DNA from: Paraplanobispora takensis
GTDB taxonomy: Bacteria > Actinomycetota > Actinomycetes > Streptosporangiales > Streptosporangiaceae
Direction of reading: 5' to 3'
DNA: 64,000 nt
Assembly: GCF_016863195.1 (NCBI RefSeq)
Contig: NZ_BOOK01000047.1
Coordinates: 1 to 64,000 of the forward strand
The notes below the pieces were generated by a model that ran no database searches, was not told the DNA's origin, and saw nothing but the letters and a program-made list of their open reading frames with translations. The position numbers and the translations under genes are program-made. Position 1 is the first letter of the stretch, and each line of letters starts with the position of its first letter. Positions 7,981 to 18,300 of this stretch are shown one piece after another.

Positions 7981-8003
7981 GAAAAGCCCGCCACTACGGC
8001 GGG
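7981..8003 (-). terminator. Possible minus-strand terminator in a gene-free stretch
   Basis: On the minus strand CCCGCC-GTAGT-GGCGGG is followed by CTTTT. It lies 400 bp beyond the stop of the oxidoreductase at 8399. The interval 7840-8398 otherwise contains only low-complexity GC-rich sequence and competing open frames with improbable composition, so no gene is called there. Confidence 0.4.
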
Positions 8004-8398
8004 TCAGGGGTACGGCGGAGCAGAGACGGGCGCGGAGCGGGCGGGTGTGCAGGCCGGCGTATGAAAGGACCGCACCCCGCGCGCCCGGGCAGGCCGGAGG
8101 CCTGAATGCACCAGAGCCCCGCTGAGACGGCCGGCCGGAACACCCGCCCGCACAGCGCCCCGAATGTCCCCGCCCCGGTAGTGAAACACCCCGTCCCCGC
8201 CACCCCACCTCACCCGCCACACAAAAGCGCCGAAAACCGCCGCCCACCGTCCCGCCGTACCGGCGCCATGAGGGGTCGCACGCATGCACCAGCGGAAGAG
8301 GGCGGCAGCAGCGGGACCGGGGCGAGGTGGCGAAGTCCGGCGCCGGCAGGCCGAAGCCGTACCGGCGCCAACCCGGCGCCGACCCGCCGTACCGGCAC

Positions 8399-9379
8399 TC
8401 ACTCGCCGGGGAAGCGGACCCCGATCTGGGCGCGGACCTCGTCCATGATGCCCATCACGTCAAGAGTCGACTGCCACGGCACGAGCGGGCTTTCGAGCAG
8501 GCCCTCGCGCAGGCAGCGCATCGCCTCGGCCGCCTCGTGGTTCATGCCGTTGCCCTCGTAGGGGACATGGAACCTCTCGGGCTCGGCGTCCGCGAGGTAC
8601 AGGGTGAAGGTGTCGGGGCGGAAGAACAGGTGCGGGAGTTCGATGCGGCCGAGCGGGCCGGAGATCGACGCGGTGACCGGGCTGTGGGTCGTGATCCCGC
8701 AGGAGAGCATCGCGGCCGCGCCCCCTGGATAGCCGAGCAGCATGCCGGTGTTCTCGTCCACACCCTCGGGTGTGATCCGGGCCCACGACTGCACCTTCTC
8801 CGGCGCGCCGAGGATCATGTGGGCGAACGACACCGGATAGACGCCCAGGTCGAGCAGGGCGCCGCCGCCCAGCTCCGGGTCGCGCAGCCGGTGGCCGGGG
8901 CCGACGGAGACGGAGATCCCGAAGTCGGCGTGCACGGTGTTCACCGGGCCGAGCACGCCCTCGCCGACCAGTGAGACGATCTTGCGGATCGCGGGGTTGC
9001 ACCGCATCCACATGGCCTCCATCAGGAAGAGCCCGCGCTCCCGGGCGAGGTCCACCAGTTCGGCGGCCTGGGCCCGGTTGAGCGTGAAGGCCTTCTCGCA
9101 GAGTACGGCCTTGCCGGCGTCGAGGCAGGTCGTCACCGCGTCGTAGTGGGCGTTCTGGGTGTTGGCGACGTAGACGATGTCCACGTCCGGGTCGGCGGCC
9201 AGATCGGCCCAGCTGCCGTGGGCGCGGGGGATGCCGTAGCGGTCGGCGAAGGCCTTGGCCGTCTCGGCCGACCGGGACCCCACGGCGACCACCTCGGCGT
9301 CCGGCAGCAGCTTCAGGTCCTCGGTGAAGGTCGCGGCGATGCCGCCGGTCGCCAGGATGCCCCACTTAATCGTGCTCAT
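8399..9379 (-). CDS. Gfo/Idh/MocA-family NAD(P)-dependent oxidoreductase
   Basis: This 326-residue enzyme begins STIKWGILATGGIAATFTEDL, a Rossmann nucleotide-binding motif. It continues with AVGSRSAETAKAFADRYGIP, VYVANTQNAHYD and VLCEKAFTLN (the EKP-type motif with the catalytic Lys), then GGGALLDLGVYPVSF in the C-terminal substrate domain. These are hallmarks of the Gfo/Idh/MocA sugar or inositol dehydrogenases. The substrate is not predictable. The ATG at 9379 is chosen because the nucleotide-binding strand starts right after it; an upstream in-frame start would add 19 unmatched residues. No sugar-pathway genes adjoin it. Confidence 0.88.
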   Translation of the reverse strand: MSTIKWGILATGGIAATFTEDLKLLPDAEVVAVGSRSAETAKAFADRYGIPRAHGSWADLAADPDVDIVYVANTQNAHYDAVTTCLDAGKAVLCEKAFTLNRAQAAELVDLARERGLFLMEAMWMRCNPAIRKIVSLVGEGVLGPVNTVHADFGISVSVGPGHRLRDPELGGGALLDLGVYPVSFAHMILGAPEKVQSWARITPEGVDENTGMLLGYPGGAAAMLSCGITTHSPVTASISGPLGRIELPHLFFRPDTFTLYLADAEPERFHVPYEGNGMNHEAAEAMRCLREGLLESPLVPWQSTLDVMGIMDEVRAQIGVRFPGE

Positions 9380-9460
9380 AAGGACATATCTCACCATGCC
9401 CAGCCACTCCATGGGAACGCTCCCACGGCGAATCACCCCACCTCACGAGCACCGGCGGCA

Positions 9461-9506
9461 GCCGTACGGCCCTGCGGAAAGCCTTCCGGGAAGCGAGCCG
9501 TACGGC
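9461..9506 (-). terminator. Putative hairpin terminator downstream of prfC
   Basis: GCCGTACGGC occurs at 9461-9470 and 9497-9506. Each copy is self-complementary and so can pair with the other, with an internal GGAAAGCCTTCC dyad between them. It lies just beyond the prfC stop on the minus strand. There is no clear U-run, so this is tentative. Confidence 0.4.
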
Positions 9507-9521
9507 CGGCGGCGGGGAGCC

Positions 9522-11105
9522 TCAGGCGCGGGTGTCGGCCAGCAGGGCGTTCAGCGTCAGGTTCGGGTGGTCCCGCAGGACGCCGCGCATCCGCCACTCG
9601 TCGGTGAACAGCGCCAGCAGCGCACCGTCGAGCGTCCGGGTGAAGACCTCGACGCCGCGCTGGCGGGCCAGGATCAGCGCGGACTCGGCGTCGGTGAGGC
9701 GGGCGATGCCGAAGTCGAGGCGGTCCATGGCGATCTCGGTGTTGAACTCCCCCGCCAGCCGGTGCTTGACCACGTCGAACTGCATCGGGCCGACCGCCGC
9801 GAGCACCGGCGACTGGTCACCGCGGATCTCGGAGCGGAGCACCTGGACGACGCCCTCCCCCTCCATCTGCTCGATGCCCTTGCGGAACTGCTTGGACCGG
9901 CTGGAGTCGCGGACCCGGGCGGTCCAGAAGTGCTCGGGCGCGAAGCTCGGGATCTTCGGGAACTCGACCGGCCGGCCGTCGTAGAGGGTGTCGCCGGGGC
10001 GCAGGGCCGTGGCGTTGACCAGGCCGACCACGTCCCCGGGGAACGCCTCGTCGATCGTGGCGCGTTCCTGGCCGAAGACCGACTGGGCGTACTTGGTCGC
10101 GAAGGGGCGTCCGGTCGCGGCGTGCGTCAGCACCATGCCGCGCTCGAACCGGCCGGAGCAGACCCGGACGAAGGCGATGCGGTCGCGGTGCGAGGGGTCC
10201 ATGTTGGCCTGGACCTTGAAGACCAGGCCGGAGAACGGCTCCTCCAGCGGGCGCGGGTCGTCGTTCACGTCGGGACGGGGCGCGGGCGACGGGGCGATGT
10301 CCACCATGGCGTCCAGCAGGCGGCCGACGCCGAAGTTGGACAGGGCGGCGCCGAACAGCACCGGGGTCGACTCGTGGGCCTCGAACGCCTTCTGGTCGTG
10401 GTCGGCGCCGATCTCCGTGAGGAGGTCGACCTCCTCGGCGGCCCGCTCCCAGTCCTGGCCGATCTCGGCGAGGGCCTGCTCGGGGGTCAGCGCGGTCTCG
10501 ATGGCCTTGGTCGCGCCGCCCGGGGTCCGGGTGTAGCGGACGGCCTGGTCGGCGATCCGGTCGATCACGCCGTGGAAGAAGCCGCCGGTGCCGATCGGCC
10601 AGGTGATCGGGGTGGGCCGCAGACCGGTCCGCTCCTCGATCTCGTCCAGCAGTTCCAGCGCCTCGCGGCCGGGACGGTCCCACTTGTTGACGAACGTGAT
10701 GACCGGGATGCGGCGGTGGCGACAGACCTCGAACAGCTTCAGGGTCTGCGGCTCCATGCCCTTGGCGGCGTCCAGCAGCATGACCGCGCAGTCGACGGCG
10801 GCCAGCACCCGGTAGGTGTCCTCGGAGAAGTCGGCGTGGCCGGGCGTGTCGACGAGGTTGAACATGTGCCCGCGGTACTCGAAGCGCAGGGCGGCGGAGG
10901 TGATGGAGATGCCGCGGGCCTTCTCCATGTCCATCCAGTCGGAGGTCACGCCGCGCCGGCCGGCCTTGCCGTGCACGGCGCCGGCCTCGGTGATCGCGGA
11001 GGCGTGCAACGCCAGCGCCTCGGTCATCGTGGACTTGCCCGCGTCGGGATGGCTGATCACCGCGAACGTGCGGCGCCGCGCCGCCTCCTGCGCGATCGCG
11101 GTCAT
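9522..11105 (-). CDS. prfC: Peptide chain release factor 3
   Basis: This 527-residue translational GTPase recycles class-I release factors from the ribosome. The G motifs are SHPDAGKST (G1, about residues 20-28), VDTPGHADFSEDTYR (G3) and FVNKWDRPGRE (G4). G1 is preceded by EAARRRTFAVI and followed by SDWMDMEKARGISIT, the switch sequence typical of RF3 rather than EF-G. Domain II and the RF3 C-terminal domain follow (LVFKVQANMDPSHRDRIAFVR, VGPMQFDVVKHRLAGEFN). The length is normal for the family. It stands alone on the minus strand, divergent from the PP2C gene at 11344. Confidence 0.96.
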   Translation of the reverse strand: MTAIAQEAARRRTFAVISHPDAGKSTMTEALALHASAITEAGAVHGKAGRRGVTSDWMDMEKARGISITSAALRFEYRGHMFNLVDTPGHADFSEDTYRVLAAVDCAVMLLDAAKGMEPQTLKLFEVCRHRRIPVITFVNKWDRPGREALELLDEIEERTGLRPTPITWPIGTGGFFHGVIDRIADQAVRYTRTPGGATKAIETALTPEQALAEIGQDWERAAEEVDLLTEIGADHDQKAFEAHESTPVLFGAALSNFGVGRLLDAMVDIAPSPAPRPDVNDDPRPLEEPFSGLVFKVQANMDPSHRDRIAFVRVCSGRFERGMVLTHAATGRPFATKYAQSVFGQERATIDEAFPGDVVGLVNATALRPGDTLYDGRPVEFPKIPSFAPEHFWTARVRDSSRSKQFRKGIEQMEGEGVVQVLRSEIRGDQSPVLAAVGPMQFDVVKHRLAGEFNTEIAMDRLDFGIARLTDAESALILARQRGVEVFTRTLDGALLALFTDEWRMRGVLRDHPNLTLNALLADTRA

Positions 11106-11343
11106 TCTCGTTCTCCTCGCGTGTCACGGAGCGTGTCCGAGTAGTGTCATGGGTGCCGCAACAGCTTACGCGGCACCACGACCGTCAATTGATGTGGCAA
11201 CACTTTCTCAGGCCGCTTGCGCCACCACGGCGCACAGTGGATCGTTGGAAGATCTCGGTTCGACCGTGTCCGTATCGACTGTCCGAAAGCGACTCGCTCG
11301 TGCAACTCGATGTTCCAGTGGTGTGGGTTACAGTGGAGTGCAG

Positions 11344-12111
11344 ATGATCACACTCCGCTACGCGGCGGGTTCCGACGTGGGCAAAGTCCGCCAGGGCAAC
11401 GAGGACGCGGCGTATGCCGGCGCCCGGCTACTCGCCATCGCCGACGGGATGGGCGGGCACGTCGGCGGCGAGGTCGCCAGCTCGGCGGCGGTCGCCGCGA
11501 TCGCACCGCTGGACCACGAGTGCCCCGCCGACCTGGTCGCCGCCGCCGAGGGCGCGGTCCGCCGCGCCAACCAGCGCCTGCGCGAGCTGATCGAGCAGGA
11601 CCCGAGCCTCACCGGCATGGGCACCACCCTGACGCTGATGCTCTGGGACGGCCCCCGGGTGGCCCTGGCCCACATCGGCGACTCGCGCGCCTATCTGCTC
11701 CGCAACGGTGATCTCTACCAGATCACCTACGACCACACGCTGGTGCAGACCCTGATGGACGACGGCCGGATCACCGCCGAGGAGGCCGCCCGGCATCCGC
11801 ACCGCTCGATCCTGCTCCAGGTCCTGGACGGCAGCGACAACATCGAGATCGACCTGTCGCTGCGGGACGCCGAGGTGGGCGACCGCTACCTGCTGTGCTC
11901 GGACGGCCTGTCCGGCGTGGTCGAGGCCGACCAGCTCCGCCACGTGCTCGCCACGGTCGACGACCTCGGCGACGTGGCCGGCAGGCTCATCGAGCTCGCC
12001 TGCGAGGGCGGCGGCCCGGACAACATCACCTGCGTCGTGGCCGACGTGGTCGACACCCCCGGCCCCGCCCAGGACACCCCCGTGGTCGTCGGCTCGGCCG
12101 ACCCCTCCTGA
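11344..12111 (+). CDS. PP2C-type Ser/Thr protein phosphatase (copy 1)
   Basis: This 255-residue soluble phosphatase has the PP2C/PppA motifs: RQGNEDAAY, AIADGMGGHVGGEVAS (metal-binding Asp), GDSRAYL, LCSDGLSG and GGPDNITCVVAD. It presumably dephosphorylates targets of Hanks-type kinases using two Mn/Mg ions. The ATG follows GTGGAG with good spacing. It starts the block that runs through the flotillin operon, and a clear paralogue lies at 20295-21092. Both lack the membrane anchor found in the cell-division phosphatase PstP, so a different pathway is likely. A co-encoded soluble kinase lies at 23140. Confidence 0.92.
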   Translation: MITLRYAAGSDVGKVRQGNEDAAYAGARLLAIADGMGGHVGGEVASSAAVAAIAPLDHECPADLVAAAEGAVRRANQRLRELIEQDPSLTGMGTTLTLMLWDGPRVALAHIGDSRAYLLRNGDLYQITYDHTLVQTLMDDGRITAEEAARHPHRSILLQVLDGSDNIEIDLSLRDAEVGDRYLLCSDGLSGVVEADQLRHVLATVDDLGDVAGRLIELACEGGGPDNITCVVADVVDTPGPAQDTPVVVGSADPS

Positions 12112-12205
12112 GCGGCTGCCGCTCAATCCTGGCCGGAGCGCTGGTCAGCCGCTATCGTCGGTGATCCGTGCCCCTTGTCGATCACCGCTCCGGAAGGACG
12201 CCGTC

Positions 12206-12295
12206 ATGTACAAGGAATTCGCCATCGAGGCGATCGTGTGGCTCATCCCCGTCGTCATCCTGGTGGGTCTCGCCTACATGATCACTGCCACCTGA
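12206..12295 (+). CDS. 29-residue single-pass membrane peptide
   Basis: The frame encodes a 29-residue peptide starting MYKEFAIEAIVW and continuing through about 20 hydrophobic residues to a short polar C-terminus. It has a strong ribosome binding site (CGGAAGGA, eight bases before the ATG) and a charged N-terminus followed by a single helix, as in real membrane microproteins. It lies between the PP2C gene and the YqiJ-like gene on the same strand. The function is unknown. A role as a small partner of the flotillin system is only an inference from position. Confidence 0.55.
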   Translation: MYKEFAIEAIVWLIPVVILVGLAYMITAT

Positions 12296-12507
12296 CCTCC
12301 CCGGAACCCCCCGCCGGAAGCACGTCCCCGCGATCCCGGCGGAAGTCCTCCCGGCCCCCGACGCCCCCGGCCTCCCCCTGCTCGGCAATCACGCTTTTTT
12401 CGAATTTCGGGAACTATCCGCTTTACTCCCGCTTTATCTCTATATAGTCAGGCACACGCTTCGGGGGAAGCGCTCTTCGTCACTTCACAGGGGGATCCCG
12501 CACGCCG

Positions 12508-13122
12508 ATGACCCGGTTCGTCGACGCCGCACTGGCCTTTCCCACCGTCCTGTTCAGCTTTCTCCTCGTCGTGGTCGTCGCCTACTGGGTGCTCGTCCTC
12601 ATCGGGGTGGCCGGGCTCGACGGTGACGAGGCGGTCGACGCCACCGAGGTGACGGGGTTCGCCGGAGTCCTGGCCGGGCTCGGGCTCGGCGGGGTTCCGG
12701 TCAGCGTGACCGTCTCGCTGCTGATCGTCATCGCGTGGTTCGTCAGCCTCGCGGGTTCCACCCTGGTCAGCGGTACCCCCGCCCTGACCGCCGTGCTGGC
12801 CGCAGCGCTCGCCTGCGCCTGGCTCGGCACCCGTCTCGTGGTGCTGCCGCTGCGGCGCACCGTCCCGAAGGAGCGCGTCCCCTCCCGCGCCGACTTCGTG
12901 GGCCGTACGTGCGTCATCCGGACCGGCCGGGTCTCGCGGGACTTCGGCCAGGCCGAGGCCACCGCCGCCGACGGCTCGTCCGCTCTCATCCAAGTCCGGC
13001 AGACCGGCGACGAGACCTTCCTCGCCGGCGGCACCGCCCTGATCTTCGCCTACGACGACGCCGGCGAATTCTTCTGGGTGATGCCCTACGACGCGGAACT
13101 CGATCCTGATCGTCCTATTTAA
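12508..13122 (+). CDS. YqiJ/NfeD-like membrane protein with C-terminal OB-fold
   Basis: This 204-residue protein has hydrophobic segments at about residues 8-33, 50-83 and 90-112. A C-terminal soluble domain follows (about 125-200: FVGRTCVIRTGRVSRDFGQAEA ... FLAGGTALIFAYDDAGEFFWV), typical of the OB-fold at the end of NfeD and YqiJ proteins. In E. coli and other bacteria YqiJ is encoded next to the flotillin YqiK and is thought to anchor or organise it in the membrane. The same pairing occurs here, with the flotillin start only 11 bp downstream. Confidence 0.85.
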   Translation: MTRFVDAALAFPTVLFSFLLVVVVAYWVLVLIGVAGLDGDEAVDATEVTGFAGVLAGLGLGGVPVSVTVSLLIVIAWFVSLAGSTLVSGTPALTAVLAAALACAWLGTRLVVLPLRRTVPKERVPSRADFVGRTCVIRTGRVSRDFGQAEATAADGSSALIQVRQTGDETFLAGGTALIFAYDDAGEFFWVMPYDAELDPDRPI

Positions 13123-13133
13123 CGAGGGGCTCC

Positions 13134-15317
13134 ATGGACGTCATCTCCACCGGCCTCGGCGTGCTGCTCGCCGTGGTCCTGCTCGTCGCGATCGGGCTGA
13201 TATTCATGATCAGCCGGCTGTTCCACAAGGTGGAGCAGGGCAAGGCGCTCATCGTCTCGAAGGTCAACAAGGTGGACGTCACCTTCACCGGGGCGATCGT
13301 GCTGCCCGTGCTCCACAAGGCCGAGGTCATGGACATCTCGGTGAAGACCATCGAGATCGAGCGCTCCGGCCGCGAGGGCCTGATCTGCCGGGACAACATC
13401 CGCGCGGACATCAAGATCACCTTTTTCGTCCGGGTCAACAAGACCGTCGAGGACGTGGTGAAGGTCGCCCAGGCCATCGGCACCGCCCGGGCCAGCGACC
13501 AGGACACGCTGCAGGAGCTGTTCAACGCCAAGTTCTCCGAGGCGCTCAAGACCGTCGGCAAGCAGCTCGACTTCGTCGACCTCTACACCCAGCGCGACCA
13601 CTTCCGCGACCAGATCATCCAGGTCATCGGCACCGACCTGAACGGCTACAGCCTGGAGGACGCGGCGATCGACTATCTGGAGCAGACCTCGCTGCTCTCC
13701 CTGGACAAGAACAACATCCTCGACGCCCAGGGCATCCGCAAGATCACCGAGCTGACCGCGATCGAGCACGTGCGGACCAACGAGTTCCAGCGCCAGGAGG
13801 AGAAGGAGATCACCCGCCAGAACGTGGACGCCCGCGAGGCGATCCTCGAACTGGAGCGCCGCCAGGCCGACGCGGAGATCAAGCAGAAGCGCGAGGTCGA
13901 GACCATGCGGGCCCGCGAGGAGGCGGAGATCGCCCGGGTCCAGGCCGAGGAGCGGCTCAAGGCTCACGCCGCCGACCTGCGCACCCAGGAGCAGCTCGGC
14001 ATCCAGCATGAGAACCAGGCTCGCGAGATCGCCGTGGCGGCCAAGAACCGCGAGCGGGTCATCGCCATCGAGACCGAGCGCATCGAGAAGGACCGGATGC
14101 TGGAGGTCATCGCCCGCGAGCGCGAGACCGAGCTGTCGCGCATCTCCAAGGACAAGGAGGTCGAGGGCGAGAAGCGCTCGATCGCCGAGGTGGTCCGCGA
14201 GCGGATCGCGGTCGAGAAGACCGTCGCCGAGCAGGAGGAGAGCATCAAGCGCCTGCGGGTGGTCGAGGAGGCCGAGCGGACCCGCCAGGCCGTGATCATC
14301 CAGGCCGAGGCCGAGGCCCAGGAGAACCTGGTCAAGGACATCAAGGCCGCCGAGGCCGCCGAGGCCGCGTCCAAGTACAGGGCGCGCGAGGCGCTGGTGC
14401 TGGCCGAGTCGCGCCAGCAGGCCGCCGAGCTCGACGCCCGCGCCAAGATCCGGCTGGCCGAGGGCGTGCAGGCCGAGGCCGCCGCGACCGGCCTGGCCGA
14501 GGTGCAGGTGGCCGAGCGCAACGCCGCCGCGATCGAGAAGGTGGGCCGGGCCGAGGCCGCCGTCGAGCGCGAGAAGGCGCTGGCCGCCGCCGAGGGCGAG
14601 CAGGCCCGGGCGCACGCCGTCGCCACCGCGGTGCGCGAGAAGCTCAAGGCCGAGGCCGAGGGCGAGCGGGAGAAGGCGCTGGCCGCGGCCGCGATGGTCG
14701 GCGAGAAGCTCAAGGCCGAGGCCGAGGGTCTGACCGAGAAGGCGGCGGCGATGGCGGCCCTGGACGACGCGAGCCGCGTCCACGAGGAGTACCGCCTGCG
14801 GCTGGAGGCGGAGAAGGAGATCCGGCTCGCCGGCGTCACCTCCCAGGTCAAGGTGGCCGAGGCGCAGGCCATGGTGCTCGCGGCCGGCCTGGAGAAGGCC
14901 AACATCGACATCGTCGGCGGCGACAGCGTGTTCCTCGACAAGCTGGTCGGCTCCGTCACGCTGGGCAAGAGCGTGGACGGCTTCGTCGACAGCTCCGACG
15001 TCGCCCGCACGCTCGCCGGGCCGTACCTGGACGGGTCGCAGAGCCTGCCCGCCGACCTGACGCGGGCCCTGGGCTCGCTGGGCGCCGGTGACGTGCGGGA
15101 CCTGTCGCTGTCGGCGCTGCTGGTCAAGCTGATGGGCGAGAACGGTGCCGACGGGCAGCGGCTGCGCGAGCTGCTGGGCACCGGGGCGTCCGCGGGGACC
15201 GCGCCGAAGGCCACCGTGACGACCACGGTGCCCCCGGCCGTGGCGGCCGTGACCGCCACGACCGTCACCGGCCCCGCCGGTAACGGCGGCCCCGTCATCG
15301 ACACGGTCCAGGAGTGA
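13134..15317 (+). CDS. Flotillin-family SPFH protein (YqiK-like)
   Basis: This 727-residue protein has an N-terminal membrane helix (about residues 3-25). An SPFH/band-7 domain follows (about 30-210: VEQGKALIVSKVNKVDVTF, IKITFFVRVNKTVEDVVKVA, IGTDLNGYSLEDAAIDYLEQ), then a long Ala/Glu/Lys/Arg coiled coil (about 230-580). A flotillin-type C-terminal part ends in a Gly/Thr/Pro-rich tail. Flotillins oligomerise into membrane scaffolds that organise lipid and protein microdomains. ATG follows CGAGGGGCTCC. The gene overlaps the giant ATPase by four bases (GTGA), which indicates coupled translation. Confidence 0.92.
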   Translation: MDVISTGLGVLLAVVLLVAIGLIFMISRLFHKVEQGKALIVSKVNKVDVTFTGAIVLPVLHKAEVMDISVKTIEIERSGREGLICRDNIRADIKITFFVRVNKTVEDVVKVAQAIGTARASDQDTLQELFNAKFSEALKTVGKQLDFVDLYTQRDHFRDQIIQVIGTDLNGYSLEDAAIDYLEQTSLLSLDKNNILDAQGIRKITELTAIEHVRTNEFQRQEEKEITRQNVDAREAILELERRQADAEIKQKREVETMRAREEAEIARVQAEERLKAHAADLRTQEQLGIQHENQAREIAVAAKNRERVIAIETERIEKDRMLEVIARERETELSRISKDKEVEGEKRSIAEVVRERIAVEKTVAEQEESIKRLRVVEEAERTRQAVIIQAEAEAQENLVKDIKAAEAAEAASKYRAREALVLAESRQQAAELDARAKIRLAEGVQAEAAATGLAEVQVAERNAAAIEKVGRAEAAVEREKALAAAEGEQARAHAVATAVREKLKAEAEGEREKALAAAAMVGEKLKAEAEGLTEKAAAMAALDDASRVHEEYRLRLEAEKEIRLAGVTSQVKVAEAQAMVLAAGLEKANIDIVGGDSVFLDKLVGSVTLGKSVDGFVDSSDVARTLAGPYLDGSQSLPADLTRALGSLGAGDVRDLSLSALLVKLMGENGADGQRLRELLGTGASAGTAPKATVTTTVPPAVAAVTATTVTGPAGNGGPVIDTVQE

Positions 15318-18300
15318 CCGCGGACGTGACCGTCACCGAAGGCACGACCCCGGGGGTCCCGGGGACCGCTGAGACCACGGCGCTGGACGCGGGCACCTAC
15401 GAGGTGCTCCGCGCCCGGCTCGCCGAGCAGGCGGCGGAGCTGGCCCGGCGGGCCGAGGCGCTCAACGCCCGCCGCCTGGAGGTCTTCGGCGGGACCGAGC
15501 TGCGCCTGGTCGGCACCGAGCGGATCCGCACCGAGAACAACTGCGTGCCGCGCGACATCGTCTCCATCGGCGGGCTCATGTTGTTCGGCTACAACGTGTT
15601 CATCGGCCTGAAGCCGGAGACGACGATCGACGACGTCTTCTCCGCGCACCGCTTCACCCGGGACGGCGAAGCCTTCCGGTTCGACCCCGGACCGGTGCCG
15701 AAGGACCCGCGCTTCGAGCGGGACTTCGCCGAGCTCTACCGCTACTACCGCGAGACCCGGCTGACGCAGCTGCGCCGGGTCGAGGGCAAGATGCTGGCCG
15801 TCTTCCGGACCGGCCCGAGCGACATCCGGGTGCTGCGCTGGCAGGTCGGCGCGGACGGCTCGCTGTCCTACGTCGACGACCGGGGCGAGCGCGACCACGT
15901 GTTCCCGCCGTCCCACGACTTCGAGTGGACCCCGGCCACCCGCGACGACCACGTGCTCGGCCGCCACCCGCACATCTCGATCCAGGGCGAGGTGTTCGTC
16001 GAGACCGTCGGCGGCGACCTCACCATCAAGATCGAGAACAACACCGAGACCGGTGAGGGCGTCTACCGCGAGCCGGTGGACGAGCCGCTGCAGAGCCTGG
16101 CCGACGCCGACGTCCTGCACGCCAGGGTCGGCCCGCTGATCCTGCTGCGCATCCGGCCCTACAACGAGACCGAGTGGCGGCACCTGGTCTTCAACACCCG
16201 GACCAGGGACGTGGTGCGGCTGGACGGCATCGGCCAGGCCTGCCAGCGGCTCCCCGAGGACCAGGGGATCATCTTCCCCGGCGGCTACCACCTGTCCACC
16301 GGCGTGGGCAAGACCTTCGACACCGACGTCACCGACCTGGAGTTCGAGCGGGTCATCCGCTCGGCCAACGGTGAGGACGTGCTCTACGTCTTCCACGCCC
16401 GCGCCGAGGGCCGCTCGCTGCTGCTGCCGTACAACGTGATCCGCAAGCAGGTGGCCACGCCGATCCCCTGCCACGGGTACTCGCTGTTCGACGACGGGAC
16501 GATGGTGGTCTTCCGGGCCGTCTCGGAGGAGCCCACCCGGGTCCACCCGATGCAGGTGTGGCAGACGCCGTTCACCTCCGACCTGTACGCCGCCGCCCAG
16601 CCGGTCGGGACCGGCCCGCTGGAGCGGATCGGCAACGCCGAGCTGGTGCGCGGGATCTCCGACTGCCTGTCGGTGGCCCGCATGATCGAGGAGATGGCGC
16701 CGTCGGCGGGCGTCTTCGAGGCGCTGATCGCGGCCTGCACCCGCGTGTTCGACCACTACCACTGGCTCGGCGACCACGAGCTGCGCGGGCCGGTGGCCGA
16801 CGTCCGGGCCACGGCCGAGCAGGTGCTCGACGAGTTCGAGAACGTCCGCTCGCTCACCGCCCAGGCCGAGGCCGCCCTGGAGGAGGCCGCGGGGGACGTG
16901 GCAGCCCTCGTACGGCGGGCGCGGGCCGAGGCGCCCCGCTCCGCCCGGGAGTGGGTGACCCTGCTCGCCGATCTCCGCCGGGCGCGGGGGCACCTGGTGA
17001 CCCTGCGCGAGCTGCGTTACGCCGACCCCGGCCGCATCGGCCGGCTCGACGCCGAGCTGGAGGCCGAGCTCGCGGGGGTCGCGCAGCGGGCGGTGGCCTT
17101 CCTCAGCGGGGACGGGGCCTTCGCCGCCTACCACGAGGAGGTGGAGCGGCTGGCCGCCGGGGCGGAGGCGATCGCGACCACGGCCGAGGCGGGCCCGGTC
17201 GGCGAGCGGCTGGCCGGCCAGGCTCAGGGCCTGGAGGTGGTGATCGAGGTGGTCGGCACGCTCGACATCGCCGACGCGACCGTGCGCACCGCGATCCTGG
17301 AGCGGATCGGCGAGGTGCTCGGCGGGGTCAACCGGGCCCGCGCCGCCCTGGAGGCGCGGCGGCGCGAGCTGCTGGGCTCGGAGGGACGGGCCGCCTTCGC
17401 CGCCGAGTTCGCCCTGCTGGGACAGGCGATCACCGGGGCCCTGGCGATGGCCGACACCCCCGAGCGGTGCGAGGAGCAGCTCGGCCGGCTGATGCTCCAG
17501 CTGGAGACGCTGGAGTCGCGCTTCTCCGAGTTCGACGACTTCCTCGCCCGGCTCGGCTCCAAGCGGGAGGACGTCTACGAGGCGTTCTCCTCGCGCCGGC
17601 AGGCCCTGATGGACGAGCGGGCCCGCCGGGCCGACCGGCTGGCCGGATCGGCCGACCGCATCCTGTCGAGCGTGCGCAGGAGGCTGGCCTCGTTCGGCTC
17701 GCTCGACGAGGTCAACACCTACTTCGCCGCGGACCCGATGGTGGCCAAGCTGCACGCCGTGGCCGGGGAACTGCGCGACCTGGGCGACCAGGTCCGCGCC
17801 GAGGAACTGGAGGGCCGGGTCAAGTCGGCCCGCCAGGAGGCCGGGCGGGCTCTTCGCGACCGGCTCGACCTGTACGCCGACGGCGGCGAGACGATCCGGC
17901 TGGGCCGGCACCGGTTCGCGGTCACCACCCAGTCCGCCGACCTGACGCTGGTCCCGCACGGCGACGGGATGGCCTTCGCCGTCACCGGCACCGACTACCG
18001 CTCCCCCGTCCGGGACCCGGCCTTCGCCGAGACCCGGCCCCTGTGGAACCAGCTGCTGGCCTCGGAGTCGCCCGAGGTCTACCGCGCCGAGCACCTGGCC
18101 GCGCTGATCCTGTCGGCCGCCGAGGCCGGGACCCCGGTCCTGGGCGAGCAGGTGATCTCGCTGGACGCGCTCCACGAGGCCGCGGTGGCCGAGGGGGAGC
18201 TGGCGGCGATCGTCCGCCGGGTGGCGGAGAGCCGCTACGACGAGGGGTACGAGCGCGGCGTGCACGACCACGACGCCACGCTGGTCCTCGACGTCCTGCT

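Noticed and set aside
7840-8398. Several overlapping frames on both strands in a 560-bp gap
   Set aside because: All are Arg/Pro/Gly-rich, with no ribosome binding sites and no family resemblance.
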